64,000 bases of DNA from Flavobacterium aquariorum (GCF_003254745.1 NZ_QKXH01000005.1:186001-250000), one strand, 5' to 3'. Positions 8,327 to 17,971 are shown, counted from the stretch's first letter. A program made the numbers and translations. The notes: generated by a model not told the origin, from the sequence alone.

Positions 8327-9370
8327 ATGCAAATTGAGAAAAAAGACATACGGGCACTATCTAAAGACCAATTGAGAGATTTTTTTGTAGCCAATGGTGA
8401 TAAAGCTTTCCGGGGCAATCAAGTCTATGAATGGTTGTGGAGTAAAGGAGCACACAGTTTTGAGGATATGACCAATGTTGCCAAAAGTACTCGTGCAATG
8501 TTGGAAGATAATTTTGTTATCAATCATATCAAGGTCGATACGATGCAGCGAAGCGAAGATGGAACGGTCAAAAATGCCGTAAGGTTGCATGATGGATTGG
8601 TGGTAGAAAGTGTTTTGATTCCAACCCAAACCAGAACAACCGCTTGTGTGTCGAGCCAAGTGGGTTGTAGTCTGGATTGTAATTTTTGCGCTACCGCTAG
8701 ATTGAAACGTATGCGTAATCTGGAACCAGCCGAAATTTACGACCAAGTAATTGCCATTGATAGAGAAAGCAGGCTGTATCACAATCATCCGCTTTCAAAT
8801 ATTGTTTTTATGGGAATGGGTGAGCCACTTATGAATTATAATAACGTTTTGAAAGCGATTGAAATGATCACATCTCCAGAAGGATTGGGAATGTCTCCAA
8901 AGCGTATTATGGTTTCTACGTCGGGAATTCCCAAAATGATTAAGAAATTGGCAGATGATGATGTGAAATTCAAATTGGCAGTTTCATTACACTCTGCTAT
9001 TGATGAAATACGATCCCGTATCATGCCTTTTAGTGAAAATTTTCCTTTGGCCGACCTAAGAGAATCGCTTGAATATTGGTATCGAAAAACAAAGTGCAAA
9101 GTGTCCTATGAATATGTGGTTTGGAAAGGAATTAATGATGATAAAGCCTCGATAGATGCCCTGGTGAAATTTTGTAAATATGTTCCTTGTAAAGTAAACT
9201 TAATTGAATACAATCCAATTGATGACGGGGAATTTCAACAAGCTTCAGAAGAATCAATAAATGCCTATATAAAAGCACTTGAAAATACTGGAATTGTGGT
9301 GAAAGTAAGAAGAAGCCGTGGTAAGGATATTGATGCAGCTTGTGGACAATTAGCCAATAAAGAAGCTTAA
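8327..9370 (+). CDS. rlmN: Dual-specificity 23S rRNA/tRNA A2503/A37 C2-methyltransferase RlmN
   Basis: This 347-residue radical-SAM enzyme methylates C2 of A2503 in 23S rRNA and, in the E. coli case, A37 of some tRNAs. The 4Fe-4S-binding cysteines C114-x3-C118-x2-C121 lie in GCSLDCNFCATA. The downstream GMGEPLMNY and SVSLHSA segments and the C-terminal cysteine C339 (DAACGQL), which forms the methyl-carrying intermediate pair with a mid-protein Cys, are all present. Length is typical. It is a single-gene unit with its own promoter and a terminator. Confidence 0.95.
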   Translation: MQIEKKDIRALSKDQLRDFFVANGDKAFRGNQVYEWLWSKGAHSFEDMTNVAKSTRAMLEDNFVINHIKVDTMQRSEDGTVKNAVRLHDGLVVESVLIPTQTRTTACVSSQVGCSLDCNFCATARLKRMRNLEPAEIYDQVIAIDRESRLYHNHPLSNIVFMGMGEPLMNYNNVLKAIEMITSPEGLGMSPKRIMVSTSGIPKMIKKLADDDVKFKLAVSLHSAIDEIRSRIMPFSENFPLADLRESLEYWYRKTKCKVSYEYVVWKGINDDKASIDALVKFCKYVPCKVNLIEYNPIDDGEFQQASEESINAYIKALENTGIVVKVRRSRGKDIDAACGQLANKEA

Positions 9371-9390
9371 ATATCAGACTAATAGAAATA

Positions 9391-9434
9391 AAAAAGCATT
9401 AAAAAGAATTTAACTATCCTTTTTAATGCTTTTT
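9391..9434. terminator. Terminator between rlmN and the lipoprotein gene
   Basis: The arm aaaaagcattaaaaag at 9391-9406 pairs with its near-exact complement at 9419-9434. A and T runs at both ends suggest it serves both convergent genes. Confidence 0.85.
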
Positions 9435-9454
9435 GGTTTATAGAAGTTGTTCTT

Positions 9455-10315
9455 TTATTTTTTTAATTCTATTGTAGTAGTTACACCATTAACAGTTACA
9501 GAGGCAAGATTGTCGCATTCTCCAGTTCCATAATCAACCAATGTTTCAACGCCGTTTTTAACTTTTGAAACAGTACCGGAAACAGGGAATGGTTTTTTGC
9601 AGGCCATTTCATAACGCAACGGTGTTTGAATTGTACTTGAACTGGTGTCACCATTTGGCCAAGTTGTGGTTTCACTTCCTGTTACTAAGAAAACATTATC
9701 ACTCCAATTGCCTTTTGTATCATAACCCTCTACCATTTCTTTTGTTCTATTTCCTGTTCTAGTATAAACAGATCCGTCTTCAAAAGTTATTGTCATGTCA
9801 ATGGTGCAAGTGAATACAGGATGCACAGCAGCAAGTAATTCGGTGCTTTTAAGAGTTCTTATAATGGTTTTGCTGCCTTGAATTTTATTACCGTTGTGGT
9901 AAAACTGATCAAAGGAATATGTAATTGTTTGCTCTGGGGTCATGAAGTTCCCTGAGAAAGAGAGGGTGATTTTTCCTTTTAGCACATTTCCATTTTCAAG
10001 AGTACATCCTTCAGTTCCAAAATCAATTGTACCAGTGAAAGTTCCATCTACATATGTCCATGTTGTAACGGCGCAAGCGGGTAAAAAACTTTTTACTGTT
10101 TCAGATGATTTAGCAGTACTGCTTTGTTTCATAGAAAATTGATCTTCCGCTATATTTGAAACGTCTTCAATGGAAGCGTCAATTTTGTTATCTACAGCTA
10201 CCTGACTGGTTGGAGAAGTTGGATTCATGTTATCAGCAGTATTGTCTGAATTGTCACAACTGATAAATAAGACTATTGCTATGAATGAAGCAATGAAAAA
10301 AATCTTTGTTTTCAT
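9455..10315 (-). CDS. Secreted lipoprotein of unknown function
   Basis: This 286-residue protein begins with a lipoprotein signal peptide; the lipobox is LFISC with acylated C20, followed by Asp and Ser. An Asn/Thr/Ser-rich linker comes next, then a beta-rich body with repeated TFTGTIDFGTEGCT-like and YGTGECDN-like units, each containing a cysteine. The pattern FGTEGC...YGTGEC suggests two related beta-domains. I do not recognise a family. It is a single-gene unit sharing a bidirectional terminator with rlmN. Confidence 0.75.
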   Translation of the reverse strand: MKTKIFFIASFIAIVLFISCDNSDNTADNMNPTSPTSQVAVDNKIDASIEDVSNIAEDQFSMKQSSTAKSSETVKSFLPACAVTTWTYVDGTFTGTIDFGTEGCTLENGNVLKGKITLSFSGNFMTPEQTITYSFDQFYHNGNKIQGSKTIIRTLKSTELLAAVHPVFTCTIDMTITFEDGSVYTRTGNRTKEMVEGYDTKGNWSDNVFLVTGSETTTWPNGDTSSSTIQTPLRYEMACKKPFPVSGTVSKVKNGVETLVDYGTGECDNLASVTVNGVTTTIELKK

Positions 10316-10657
10316 AATTAATAGATTTTAGGTTTATTGTAAGATGTTTAATTTAAAAAAAGTTTAGCCTAGAGACTTTATTTTTTTTGAAAATAATAAA
10401 AGAGTAATTCCTTTTGAGTGGAATCAATGTTTTTAGGATTTTTTTGAGTAATGTTATTTGTGTTCCAGTAATGGAGTGTACTATAAAACACTATTTTTTA
10501 TAAAGTTATAATCATACTTAAAACCGTTTTGCAAGAAACTTATAGCGTAAAAGGATCAATGAATATAATTACTAGTATAAAATTACAAAATAATTATTCA
10601 CACTTAACATACTATGATAAACGTTTTTTTATTTAAAATAGTATATTTGACATCTAA
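10316..10657 (+). promoter_or_regulatory. Divergent intergenic region with -7 box for the polyprenyl synthetase gene
   Basis: This 342-base A/T-rich spacer lies between two divergent genes. TATATTTG at 10642-10649 matches the -7 consensus and ends 8 bases before the ATG at 10658. No convincing -33 element was found. I see no ORF, repeat or RNA gene in the rest. Confidence 0.45.
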
Positions 10658-11635
10658 ATGAATATTACTACACAAATAAAGCAGCCAATAGTTTATGAAA
10701 TGGAACTTTTTGAAAAAAAGTTCTATGAATCGATGACCTCCAAAGTGGCACTTTTAAATCGCATTACGTATTATATCGTCAACAGAAAAGGAAAACAAAT
10801 GCGACCTATGTTTGTTTTCTTAATGGCCAAAATGGTGTCCAAAGGCGAAGTAAACGAGAGGACTTATAGAGGAGCTTGTGTAATTGAATTAATTCATACG
10901 GCTACATTGGTTCATGACGATGTGGTAGATGACAGTAATAGACGAAGAGGTTTTTTCTCCATTAATGCGCTTTGGAAAAATAAAATTGCCGTTTTAGTAG
11001 GAGATTATTTGTTGTCCAAAGGACTGTTGCTTTCTATCGATCATGGAGATTTTGATTTACTTAAAATTATTTCTGTTGCTGTTCGAGAAATGAGCGAAGG
11101 TGAATTACTTCAAATAGAAAAAGCCAGAAGACTCGATATTACCGAAGCTGTTTATTACGAAATCATCCGAAAAAAGACAGCTACACTTATTGCAGCCTGT
11201 TGTGCTCTTGGTGCAAGATCCGTTGCGGAGGATGAGATTCAGGTAGAGAATATGAGAAAGTTTGGAGAACTCATCGGAATGGCTTTCCAGATTAAAGATG
11301 ATTTATTCGATTATTCAGAAGAAGCCATCGGAAAACCGACAGGAATAGACATCAAAGAACAAAAAATGACTTTGCCATTAATTCATGTTCTTAATAATTG
11401 TACTCCCAAAGAAAAAAGCTGGCTTATCAATTCGATAAAAAATCACAATAAGGATAAAAAAAGAGTTAAAGAAGTGATTGCCTTTGTAAAAGACAATCAT
11501 GGTTTGACTTATGCCGAAAATAAAATGGTGGAATTTCAGCAAGAAGCACTACAACTGCTGAACGATTATCCCGAATCCGACTATAAAGCAGCACTTATTT
11601 TAATGGTGAACTACGTTATCGAAAGAAAGAAATAA
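10658..11635 (+). CDS. Polyprenyl (trans-prenyl) diphosphate synthase
   Basis: This 325-residue protein has the two aspartate-rich motifs of trans-isoprenyl diphosphate synthases: D87-D-V-V-D91 (then DSNRRRG) and D214-D-L-F-D218. These bind the Mg2+-diphosphate of the allylic substrate and of IPP. It condenses IPP units onto an allylic primer. The product is probably a long chain such as the menaquinone side chain, because the residues before the first motif are small (ATLVHDD) rather than bulky, but chain length cannot be fixed by eye. It is transcribed alone. Confidence 0.9.
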   Translation: MNITTQIKQPIVYEMELFEKKFYESMTSKVALLNRITYYIVNRKGKQMRPMFVFLMAKMVSKGEVNERTYRGACVIELIHTATLVHDDVVDDSNRRRGFFSINALWKNKIAVLVGDYLLSKGLLLSIDHGDFDLLKIISVAVREMSEGELLQIEKARRLDITEAVYYEIIRKKTATLIAACCALGARSVAEDEIQVENMRKFGELIGMAFQIKDDLFDYSEEAIGKPTGIDIKEQKMTLPLIHVLNNCTPKEKSWLINSIKNHNKDKKRVKEVIAFVKDNHGLTYAENKMVEFQQEALQLLNDYPESDYKAALILMVNYVIERKK

Positions 11636-11802
11636 GTTTAAATTTTTATTTTTTTTACTTTATAATTTTAAACATTTGACAAACAACGACTTAAGATATC
11701 AGTATGGATGAATTGTACTTTTATTTTAACTTTTTTTTAAATCCATGCAACCTTTTTGCATTAATTCTCGTCTATACTTATAGAAACACTTTTTAAACGA
11801 TT

Positions 11803-12360
11803 TTGAAAGTAATTAATTTACATCATGAGGAAAATGAAATAATTGCATTGGCTGTTAAAAACAACCGACAGGCTCAACAATTTATTTATTCCAAATATTC
11901 ACCAAAGATGCTAAGTGTTTGTCGACAGTATATTAAAGACTTACAATTAGCCGAAGATGTTATGATTACCGCTTTCATGAAAGTGTTTGTCAACTTAGAC
12001 CGATTTGAAAACAAAGGAAGTTTTGAAGGCTGGATTAGGAGAACGATGATTAATGAATGCATTTCATTTATTAGGGTTCAAAAAAAGATGCATTTTATAG
12101 AAGATTCATCAGGTTTTGAAGAAGTTGACAATGAAGCTGATATTCAGTTTTCTTTAGAAGATATTCAAAGTTTGATAGATAGTTTGCCGGATGGTTATAA
12201 AATCGTCTTTAATTTATTTGTTATAGAAGGGTATAAGCATAAAGAAATTGCAAGTATGTTGGGAATTAATGAAGGTACTTCCAAATCGCAATTTGCCCAT
12301 GCAAGAAGAATTTTGAAGAATCAAATAAATATTTTAAAAAATAAAGAGAAGTATTCTTGA
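11803..12360 (+). CDS. ECF-type RNA polymerase sigma factor (sigma-70 family)
   Basis: This 185-residue protein starts at TTG 11803. Region 2 runs over roughly residues 25-75 (YSPKMLSVCRQYI...AEDVMITAFMKVF) and region 4 over about 125-175, with a helix-turn-helix (YKHKEIASMLGINEGTSKSQ). It lacks regions 1 and 3, as ECF factors do. It heads a three-gene cluster: the next gene encodes a single-pass membrane protein, which may sequester or signal to it, and the third encodes a predicted barrel protein. The TTG start is chosen because MKVINLHHEENEI is a natural N-terminus and no closer ATG fits. Confidence 0.9.
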   Translation: MKVINLHHEENEIIALAVKNNRQAQQFIYSKYSPKMLSVCRQYIKDLQLAEDVMITAFMKVFVNLDRFENKGSFEGWIRRTMINECISFIRVQKKMHFIEDSSGFEEVDNEADIQFSLEDIQSLIDSLPDGYKIVFNLFVIEGYKHKEIASMLGINEGTSKSQFAHARRILKNQINILKNKEKYS

Positions 12361-12372
12361 GTAAAAAATAAT

Positions 12373-13074
12373 ATGATGAAAAAGAGTGTTATAGAAAATC
12401 AATTTCAAGAAAAGATTAATGCAAGGGAAATTACCCCCTCAAAAGCTTCTTGGGATAGGCTGGATGCTATGCTTACTGTTGCCGAAAAACCAAAACGTAA
12501 TTTTAAGTGGATGTATATTGCAGCGAGTCTTTTTGGTTTTTTGTTGATAGGAACCTTGTATTTTAATCAAAATAAAGCAGAAACTACTATTGCAAATGAT
12601 TCGATCGTAGTTAATGAACCCAAAGTTATTCCTGAAATAGAAGTAACAACTGTAAAATTAAATTCAGAAAAAAAAGTTGAGGCAGTAAAAAATACTAAAG
12701 AGCAATTAGCATCAACAGGAATAAAACCTGAAGCTGGTTCTAATAGGGTTTTGTTCAATAAAGAAAGGCAAGCCCCAGAAAAAGAAGTTATTCAAGAACA
12801 ACAAATACCAATCATCAATCAAAAAGCAGAACAGAAAATAGTTCTGCAAAAATCAACGTATGTCAATGCTGACGAGCTATTAGCATCGGTAGATAATACC
12901 TCTCAAAAAAAGAGTTCTATTGTAGTCAAATCCAATGTCAAAGTTAATTCAAATGAATTACTGACTCAAGTAGATGGTGAATTAGATCTTACTTTTAGAG
13001 AAAAAGCAATTAAAACTGTAAATCAAAATTTTAAAGCGGTAAAATTAGCTTTGAGCAATCGAAATTCAGAATAA
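12373..13074 (+). CDS. Single-pass membrane protein, candidate anti-sigma partner
   Basis: This 233-residue protein lies 12 bases after the sigma factor gene. Residues 1-45 are cytoplasmic and polar (FQEKINAREITPSKASWDRLD), followed by one membrane helix (WMYIAASLFGFLLIGTLYF). The rest is a long Lys/Glu/Gln/Val-rich, probably extended periplasmic region ending in a conserved-looking LTFREKAIKTVNQNFKAVK segment. Position and topology fit an anti-sigma factor or regulatory partner, but no recognised anti-sigma domain such as a zinc motif is visible. I treat the regulatory role as inference. Confidence 0.6.
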   Translation: MMKKSVIENQFQEKINAREITPSKASWDRLDAMLTVAEKPKRNFKWMYIAASLFGFLLIGTLYFNQNKAETTIANDSIVVNEPKVIPEIEVTTVKLNSEKKVEAVKNTKEQLASTGIKPEAGSNRVLFNKERQAPEKEVIQEQQIPIINQKAEQKIVLQKSTYVNADELLASVDNTSQKKSSIVVKSNVKVNSNELLTQVDGELDLTFREKAIKTVNQNFKAVKLALSNRNSE

Positions 13075-13104
13075 ATCATCAATCACATTTAAAAACAAAC
13101 AAAC

Positions 13105-14145
13105 ATGAGGAATTTTAAAATTTACTTAGTAGTATTCGTATGCCTTTTCGGAAGCAAAATGCGAGCTCAAGAATCATTTGAAGGCAAGGCAAAAGACATT
13201 GCTTCACGGATAGAAACCATTGTAAAAGAAGAAAAAAATGAATTGAAAGTAGAAGTCGAAGCAGTTAATGAACAATTAGCACAAGGTAAACTAACGAATG
13301 AAGAAGCTGATGAGAAAAAGAAAGCTTTGGCGGAGGCCCGTGCGAAAACAATAGAAGAGAAAGTAGCAAAAGTTGAAGACGAACTGCACACGTTAGTTCA
13401 GGATAAAGTGGATGGAAAAATAAAAGTCATAGATACTTCCAAAACGATTACGATTCATTTTAGTAAAGATTATTTCGCTCACCACGATAAGTGTAGTAAT
13501 GGAGAAAAAAGAACTACTTCCCAGTTTGTATTTGCTTTTGGGGCAAATAATTTAGTAACCGACCAACAAGTTGCTAATTCTGATTTTAAATATTGGAAAT
13601 CTCACTTTTACGAATGGGGTTTAACTTATAATACTAGAATTTTAAAAGAAGATAATCTGTTGCATTTTAAGTACGGAATATCTTTGATGTATAATAATCT
13701 TCGCCCAACAGATGATCGTTATTTTGTAAAAAATGGCGCGCAAACTGATTTAGTAACCAGTACGGTACATTTAGACGAATCTAGATTTAGAAATGTATAT
13801 ATCATGTTGCCACTGCATTTAGAGTTTGATTTCACCAAGAAGGAAATACGTGATGATGCTAATTATTTTAGAACCCATAAAAGTATGCGAGTTGGTTTGG
13901 GTGGATATGCTGGATTTAGGGTGAAATCAAAACAAATTCTTTGTTTTGACGATACCAGCGGAAATGATGTGGAACAAAAAACGAAAGGCAATTATAATGT
14001 AAATGATTTCAATTACGGGCTAAGTACGTATGTTGGATATAAAGCAACAAGTATCTACTTAAAATATGATTTGCAGCCTTTATTTGAAAATAATGCTGTT
14101 GATCAAAACAATATTTCGTTAGGACTTCGTTTCGATTTTAATTAA
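13105..14145 (+). CDS. Predicted outer membrane beta-barrel protein with N-terminal coiled coil
   Basis: This 346-residue protein has a signal peptide (cleavage near KMRAQ). Residues ~25-110 are a highly charged Glu/Lys/Ala helix, probably a coiled coil. The remainder is beta-rich with aromatic strands (FAFGANNLV, HFKYGISLMYNNL, YGLSTYVGYKAT) and ends LGLRFDFN, as outer membrane barrels do. It is the third gene of the sigma factor cluster and may be its regulatory target or envelope sensor. No named family is recognised. Confidence 0.6.
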   Translation: MRNFKIYLVVFVCLFGSKMRAQESFEGKAKDIASRIETIVKEEKNELKVEVEAVNEQLAQGKLTNEEADEKKKALAEARAKTIEEKVAKVEDELHTLVQDKVDGKIKVIDTSKTITIHFSKDYFAHHDKCSNGEKRTTSQFVFAFGANNLVTDQQVANSDFKYWKSHFYEWGLTYNTRILKEDNLLHFKYGISLMYNNLRPTDDRYFVKNGAQTDLVTSTVHLDESRFRNVYIMLPLHLEFDFTKKEIRDDANYFRTHKSMRVGLGGYAGFRVKSKQILCFDDTSGNDVEQKTKGNYNVNDFNYGLSTYVGYKATSIYLKYDLQPLFENNAVDQNNISLGLRFDFN

Positions 14146-14168
14146 TTATTAGTTAAGTTGTTTAATGT

Positions 14169-14201
14169 AAAAAAGTGTTTCAGCGATGAAGCACTTTTTT
14201 T
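14169..14201 (+). terminator. Terminator of the sigma factor operon
   Basis: AAAAAAGTGTTTC pairs with GAAGCACTTTTTTT around a 6-base loop, with one G-U pair, and is followed by Ts. Confidence 0.85.
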
Positions 14202-14203
14202 AT

Positions 14204-14236
14204 TTTGAATTATAAAGTTTGATTTGTGTATTTTTG
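14204..14236 (+). promoter_or_regulatory. Promoter of dnaG
   Basis: TTTG at 14204-14207, 21 bases, then TATTTTTG at 14229-14236 match the Bacteroidota -33/-7 consensus. The leader to the TTG start at 14286 would be about 40 bases. Confidence 0.6.
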
Positions 14237-14285
14237 CAACTGTTCGAATTTTCGAAAAGATTACCATTAAATATTCTCATAAATT

Positions 14286-16262
14286 TTGATATCACAAGCA
14301 ACGATAGATACTGTTTTTGAAACCGCTCGAGTAGAGGAGGTTATTGGAGATTTTGTACAGTTAAAAAGAGCAGGAAGTAATTTCAAAGGGCTGAGTCCGT
14401 TTTCGGATGAGCGTTCTCCTTCTTTTATGGTTTCGCCAGCAAAAGGAATTTGGAAAGACTTTAGCTCAGGCAAAGGTGGGAACTCCGTTGCTTTCCTGAT
14501 GGAGCACTCGCATTTCACGTATCCGGAAGCCATTCGGTATCTGGCAAAAAAATACAATATTGAGATTGAAGAGACGGAACAATCAGAAGAAGAGAAATTA
14601 AATACAGATGTTCGCGAAAGTATGTATTTGGTTTCTGAATTTGCTAAAACCTATTTTCACACAACACTTTTAAACTCTGAAGAGGGAAAGGCTATTGGAC
14701 TTTCTTATTTTAAAGAGCGTGGTTTTACCAATGATACTATCAAGAAATTTGCTTTGGGATATTCGCCAGAAACTTGGGATGCTTTTACAAAGGAAGCGTT
14801 AGGAAAAGGATATAAAATGGAATTCTTGGAAAGTACAGGATTGACCATTGCCAGAGAAGATCGTCCTTTTGACCGATTCAAAAGCAGGGTAATGTTTCCT
14901 ATTCAAAGTATGTCTGGAAGAGTACTTGGATTTGGAGGTCGAATTTTGACTAATGATAAAAAAGCTGCCAAATACTTAAACTCGCCAGAGAGTGAAATTT
15001 ACCATAAAAGTAAAGTGCTTTACGGTATTTTTCAAGCCAAACAGTCTATAGCGAAACTAAATAATTGTTTTTTGGTTGAAGGTTATACCGATGTTATTCA
15101 GTTCAATCAAGCGGGTATTGAGAATGTGGTAGCTTCTTCGGGAACAGCTCTTACACCAGACCAAATACGATTAATTAATAGGTTAACCAAAAATATTACC
15201 GTTCTGTTTGATGGTGATGCTGCCGGGCTTCGTGCTTCTATTCGCGGAATCGATTTGATTCTTGAAGAAGGAATGAACGTAAAAGTTTGTGCGTTTCCAG
15301 ATGGAGAAGATCCCGATAGTTTTGCCAAAAAAACACCTTATGAAGAATTAGTGGCATATTTAGATAATAATGCCAAAGATTTTATTCAGTTCAAGGCTTC
15401 TCTTTTGATGAATGATGCCAAAAATGATCCCGTTAAGAAAGCCGATTTGATACGGGATATGGTTAGCAGTATTTCGAAAATTCCGGATAGAATTCAGCGC
15501 GAAATTTACATTCAGGAATGTTCCAGAATAATGGATATTTCCGAGCAGGTCCTGACAAGTACTTTGGCGCAGTTAGTTCAAAAAGATGTTGCCGAAGTTG
15601 GTAAAAAAGCAAAACAAGAGCAAAAAGCTTTTGAAATTGTAAAAAATGAAAATCCAGTTCAAACAGCAAAAGTTGATGTATTGTATCGTTTGGAGCGCAA
15701 AATAATTGAGATTCTTTTGTTGTATGGGAATAAAACAGAAGAATTTGAAGATGTTTACCTCAGAACAAATGAATCGGGTGAAATCGAAAATGTAACGGAA
15801 AAGAAAGAATATAAAGTTTATCAAAGGATTTATCTGAGTTTGCAGGAAGATGAGGTGGAACTAGCCAATCCTTTATTCCGTGATATTTTCAATGACTTAA
15901 TTCAATATTTTCTTCAAAATGAAAATCTAGAATTTGAAAAATATTTGATGCATTTAAATTCCGACTTTGCTCAAGAAGTGACCGATATATTGATGGAAGA
16001 TGAGCGATTAGTGTTGCACAATTGGGAAGGGCAAAACATTATTCCTAAGACCAAAAATGAGACTATTAGTCAATATGTATCCGAAACTATTTTGACGATG
16101 CGCTGGTATTTGGTGGATAAAATAATAGAGGAATTAAAAAACTCTGTATCAAATGAACCAGGTTCAGATAATACAGAGTCTATGTCTATGGCGATGGACT
16201 ACTATAAACTAATTAATTCCTTTTCGAAAAAACTAGGAAGAGTCATGTCGCGATACAGTTAA
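14286..16262 (+). CDS. dnaG: DNA primase DnaG
   Basis: This 658-residue primase synthesises RNA primers for replication. Domains in order: N-terminal zinc-ribbon-like region (1-~95), TOPRIM core with EGYTDVI and FDGDAAG (about residues 260-320), and a C-terminal helicase-interaction region. The N-terminal region keeps the fold markers (GLSPFSDERSPSF, WKDFSSGKGGN), but every zinc ligand (usually C-x2-H and C-x2-C) is replaced by Ser, Asp or Gly. No cysteine occurs before residue ~255. The start is TTG at 14286. The gene ends convergently with the response regulator, their stop codons overlapping. Confidence 0.93.
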   Translation: MISQATIDTVFETARVEEVIGDFVQLKRAGSNFKGLSPFSDERSPSFMVSPAKGIWKDFSSGKGGNSVAFLMEHSHFTYPEAIRYLAKKYNIEIEETEQSEEEKLNTDVRESMYLVSEFAKTYFHTTLLNSEEGKAIGLSYFKERGFTNDTIKKFALGYSPETWDAFTKEALGKGYKMEFLESTGLTIAREDRPFDRFKSRVMFPIQSMSGRVLGFGGRILTNDKKAAKYLNSPESEIYHKSKVLYGIFQAKQSIAKLNNCFLVEGYTDVIQFNQAGIENVVASSGTALTPDQIRLINRLTKNITVLFDGDAAGLRASIRGIDLILEEGMNVKVCAFPDGEDPDSFAKKTPYEELVAYLDNNAKDFIQFKASLLMNDAKNDPVKKADLIRDMVSSISKIPDRIQREIYIQECSRIMDISEQVLTSTLAQLVQKDVAEVGKKAKQEQKAFEIVKNENPVQTAKVDVLYRLERKIIEILLLYGNKTEEFEDVYLRTNESGEIENVTEKKEYKVYQRIYLSLQEDEVELANPLFRDIFNDLIQYFLQNENLEFEKYLMHLNSDFAQEVTDILMEDERLVLHNWEGQNIIPKTKNETISQYVSETILTMRWYLVDKIIEELKNSVSNEPGSDNTESMSMAMDYYKLINSFSKKLGRVMSRYS

Positions 16263-16888
16263 ACGATTTCTAAAGTTTTAGCTTTATTTACTAAATCTAC
16301 TAGATTCGTAACGTTTAATTTAGTTAACAATCGTAATTTGTAAGTACTGATTGTTTTTTCGTTAAGCGATAAAATCTCAGCGATTTCGTGGTTTTTCTTA
16401 CCATCACTTAAATAACGCAATACTTCTACTTCACGATTGGAAAGTTTTCTGTACAAACGTTCGCTTTTGCTTTGTTTTGCAATCAAAGCAATGTTTTTCA
16501 TGACTGCTTCATTCATGATGATTTTGCCTTGATTTACTTTGATGATCGATTGACCTAAAGTTTCCAGCTTTTCAGTTTTGTGAACAAATCCAGAAACTCC
16601 TGCTTTAATAGCATTTGGAGCGTAAATCTGTTCTGAAAGTCCACTGTAAAAAATAATTTTTGTTTTTGGAAAATTTTTCAAAATCGATTTGATTTCGAAA
16701 ATACTTGATAGGCCTTCAAGTTCTAGGTCCAATACAAGCACATCTATTTCTTTGGTAAGAAGGATGTCTTTTACCATTGCAAAATTACCAACGTTGGCAA
16801 CGATGGAAATGTCCGAATGGTCTTTGAAGTACGATTTTATTCCAAAATGTACTACAGGATAGTTATCTGCTAAACAAACTTTAATCAT
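16259..16888 (-). CDS. NarL/FixJ-type response regulator
   Basis: This 209-residue two-domain regulator has a receiver domain (1-~120) with acidic D8, phospho-acceptor D54 (VLVLDLEL), a Ser in the switch position (FYSGLSE) and the conserved Lys in GFVHKTE. A LuxR-type helix-turn-helix (about 145-205) contains LSNREVEVLRYLSDGKKNHEIAEIL. It should bind DNA on phosphorylation. No histidine kinase is adjacent, so its partner lies elsewhere. The last bases of the gene overlap the dnaG stop on the other strand. Confidence 0.9.
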   Translation of the reverse strand: MIKVCLADNYPVVHFGIKSYFKDHSDISIVANVGNFAMVKDILLTKEIDVLVLDLELEGLSSIFEIKSILKNFPKTKIIFYSGLSEQIYAPNAIKAGVSGFVHKTEKLETLGQSIIKVNQGKIIMNEAVMKNIALIAKQSKSERLYRKLSNREVEVLRYLSDGKKNHEIAEILSLNEKTISTYKLRLLTKLNVTNLVDLVNKAKTLEIV

Positions 16889-16976
16889 GGTATTTAGTTT
16901 TAGGATTGTTTTTGAAGATATAAAATTAAAAAAATATTTTCATATAAGTCTAATTTTTCGGACAAATTATTTTTTT

Positions 16977-17774
16977 TTAACAGTTTATTGTACAAACTGG
17001 TATAGGATTCATTTTATGTTGATTGTTTTGATTGAGTTTCTTGTAGATTTTTAAAACTTCTTTTTCACGTTCGGTAAAAACGTTTGTGGTTATTTCTGAG
17101 TCAGTTAGAAGCATTGCCCATTCCAATTCATCATAACTCGCTCCAATTTGATCTTCATCTGTTCGTTCATCCCCAAATAATCCATCGGTAGGAGCAGCCA
17201 TTAAAATAGAATTTGGAATTTTGAGATATATACCTAGTTCATAGACTTCGGATTTCATTAAATCAGCAATCGGACTCAAATCTACTCCGCCATCACCGTA
17301 TTTTGTAAAGAATCCAACACCAAAATCTTCTACTTTGTTTCCGGTCCCGGCGACCAATAAACCGTAAATACCCGCAAAATAATATAAAGTCGTCATTCTT
17401 AGTCGGGAACGGGTATTGGCAAGCGATAAATGAAGTTTGTGTTCATCACTTGTTTCTGGAACCTGCTTTTTGAAATCTTCAAAAACCGAAGTCAAGTCCG
17501 CTTCAATACTGCTTACATTTGAAAATTGTTTTTTTAATTGTTCAATATGTTCACGTCCACGAGTAACATGGCTATGGGCTTGATGAATTGGCATTTCAAC
17601 ACATAAAACTTTTAAACCTGTTTGGGCACAGAGTGCTGAGGTTACTGCCGAGTCTACTCCGCCGGATATTCCAATTACAAATCCGTTAACTTTTGACTTT
17701 TCAGCGTAGCTTTTTAGCCATTCTACAATATGAGTGTTTACTTTATCGATTTGGAGTATTCTTTTTTTAGTCAT
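16977..17774 (-). CDS. nadE: NH3-dependent NAD+ synthetase
   Basis: This 265-residue enzyme amidates deamido-NAD to NAD+ using ATP and ammonia. The ATP pyrophosphatase P-loop GISGGVDSAV lies near residues 34-43. The later GTGNKVEDFGVGFFTKYGDGGVDLSPIADL block carries the nucleotide and NaAD-binding residues. There is no N-terminal glutaminase domain, so ammonia is the nitrogen source. The length fits the short bacterial form. It is a lone gene. Confidence 0.93.
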   Translation of the reverse strand: MTKKRILQIDKVNTHIVEWLKSYAEKSKVNGFVIGISGGVDSAVTSALCAQTGLKVLCVEMPIHQAHSHVTRGREHIEQLKKQFSNVSSIEADLTSVFEDFKKQVPETSDEHKLHLSLANTRSRLRMTTLYYFAGIYGLLVAGTGNKVEDFGVGFFTKYGDGGVDLSPIADLMKSEVYELGIYLKIPNSILMAAPTDGLFGDERTDEDQIGASYDELEWAMLLTDSEITTNVFTEREKEVLKIYKKLNQNNQHKMNPIPVCTINC

Positions 17775-17971
17775 AATAGTTTAAGTTTTAAAAAGCAGGG
17801 ATGTATATTTGCAAAAAATATGTGCATTGTTTTTCGGAATTCCTTTTGAAACAAATTTAAATAAAATTATACAATTAGATAGAGGATGTTTGGTTTAGGT
17901 TGAAATAGCCTATGAAGATTTGTGAATTATTCTTTAAACCAATCGAGAAACTGATAAATAAATAAAATAAC

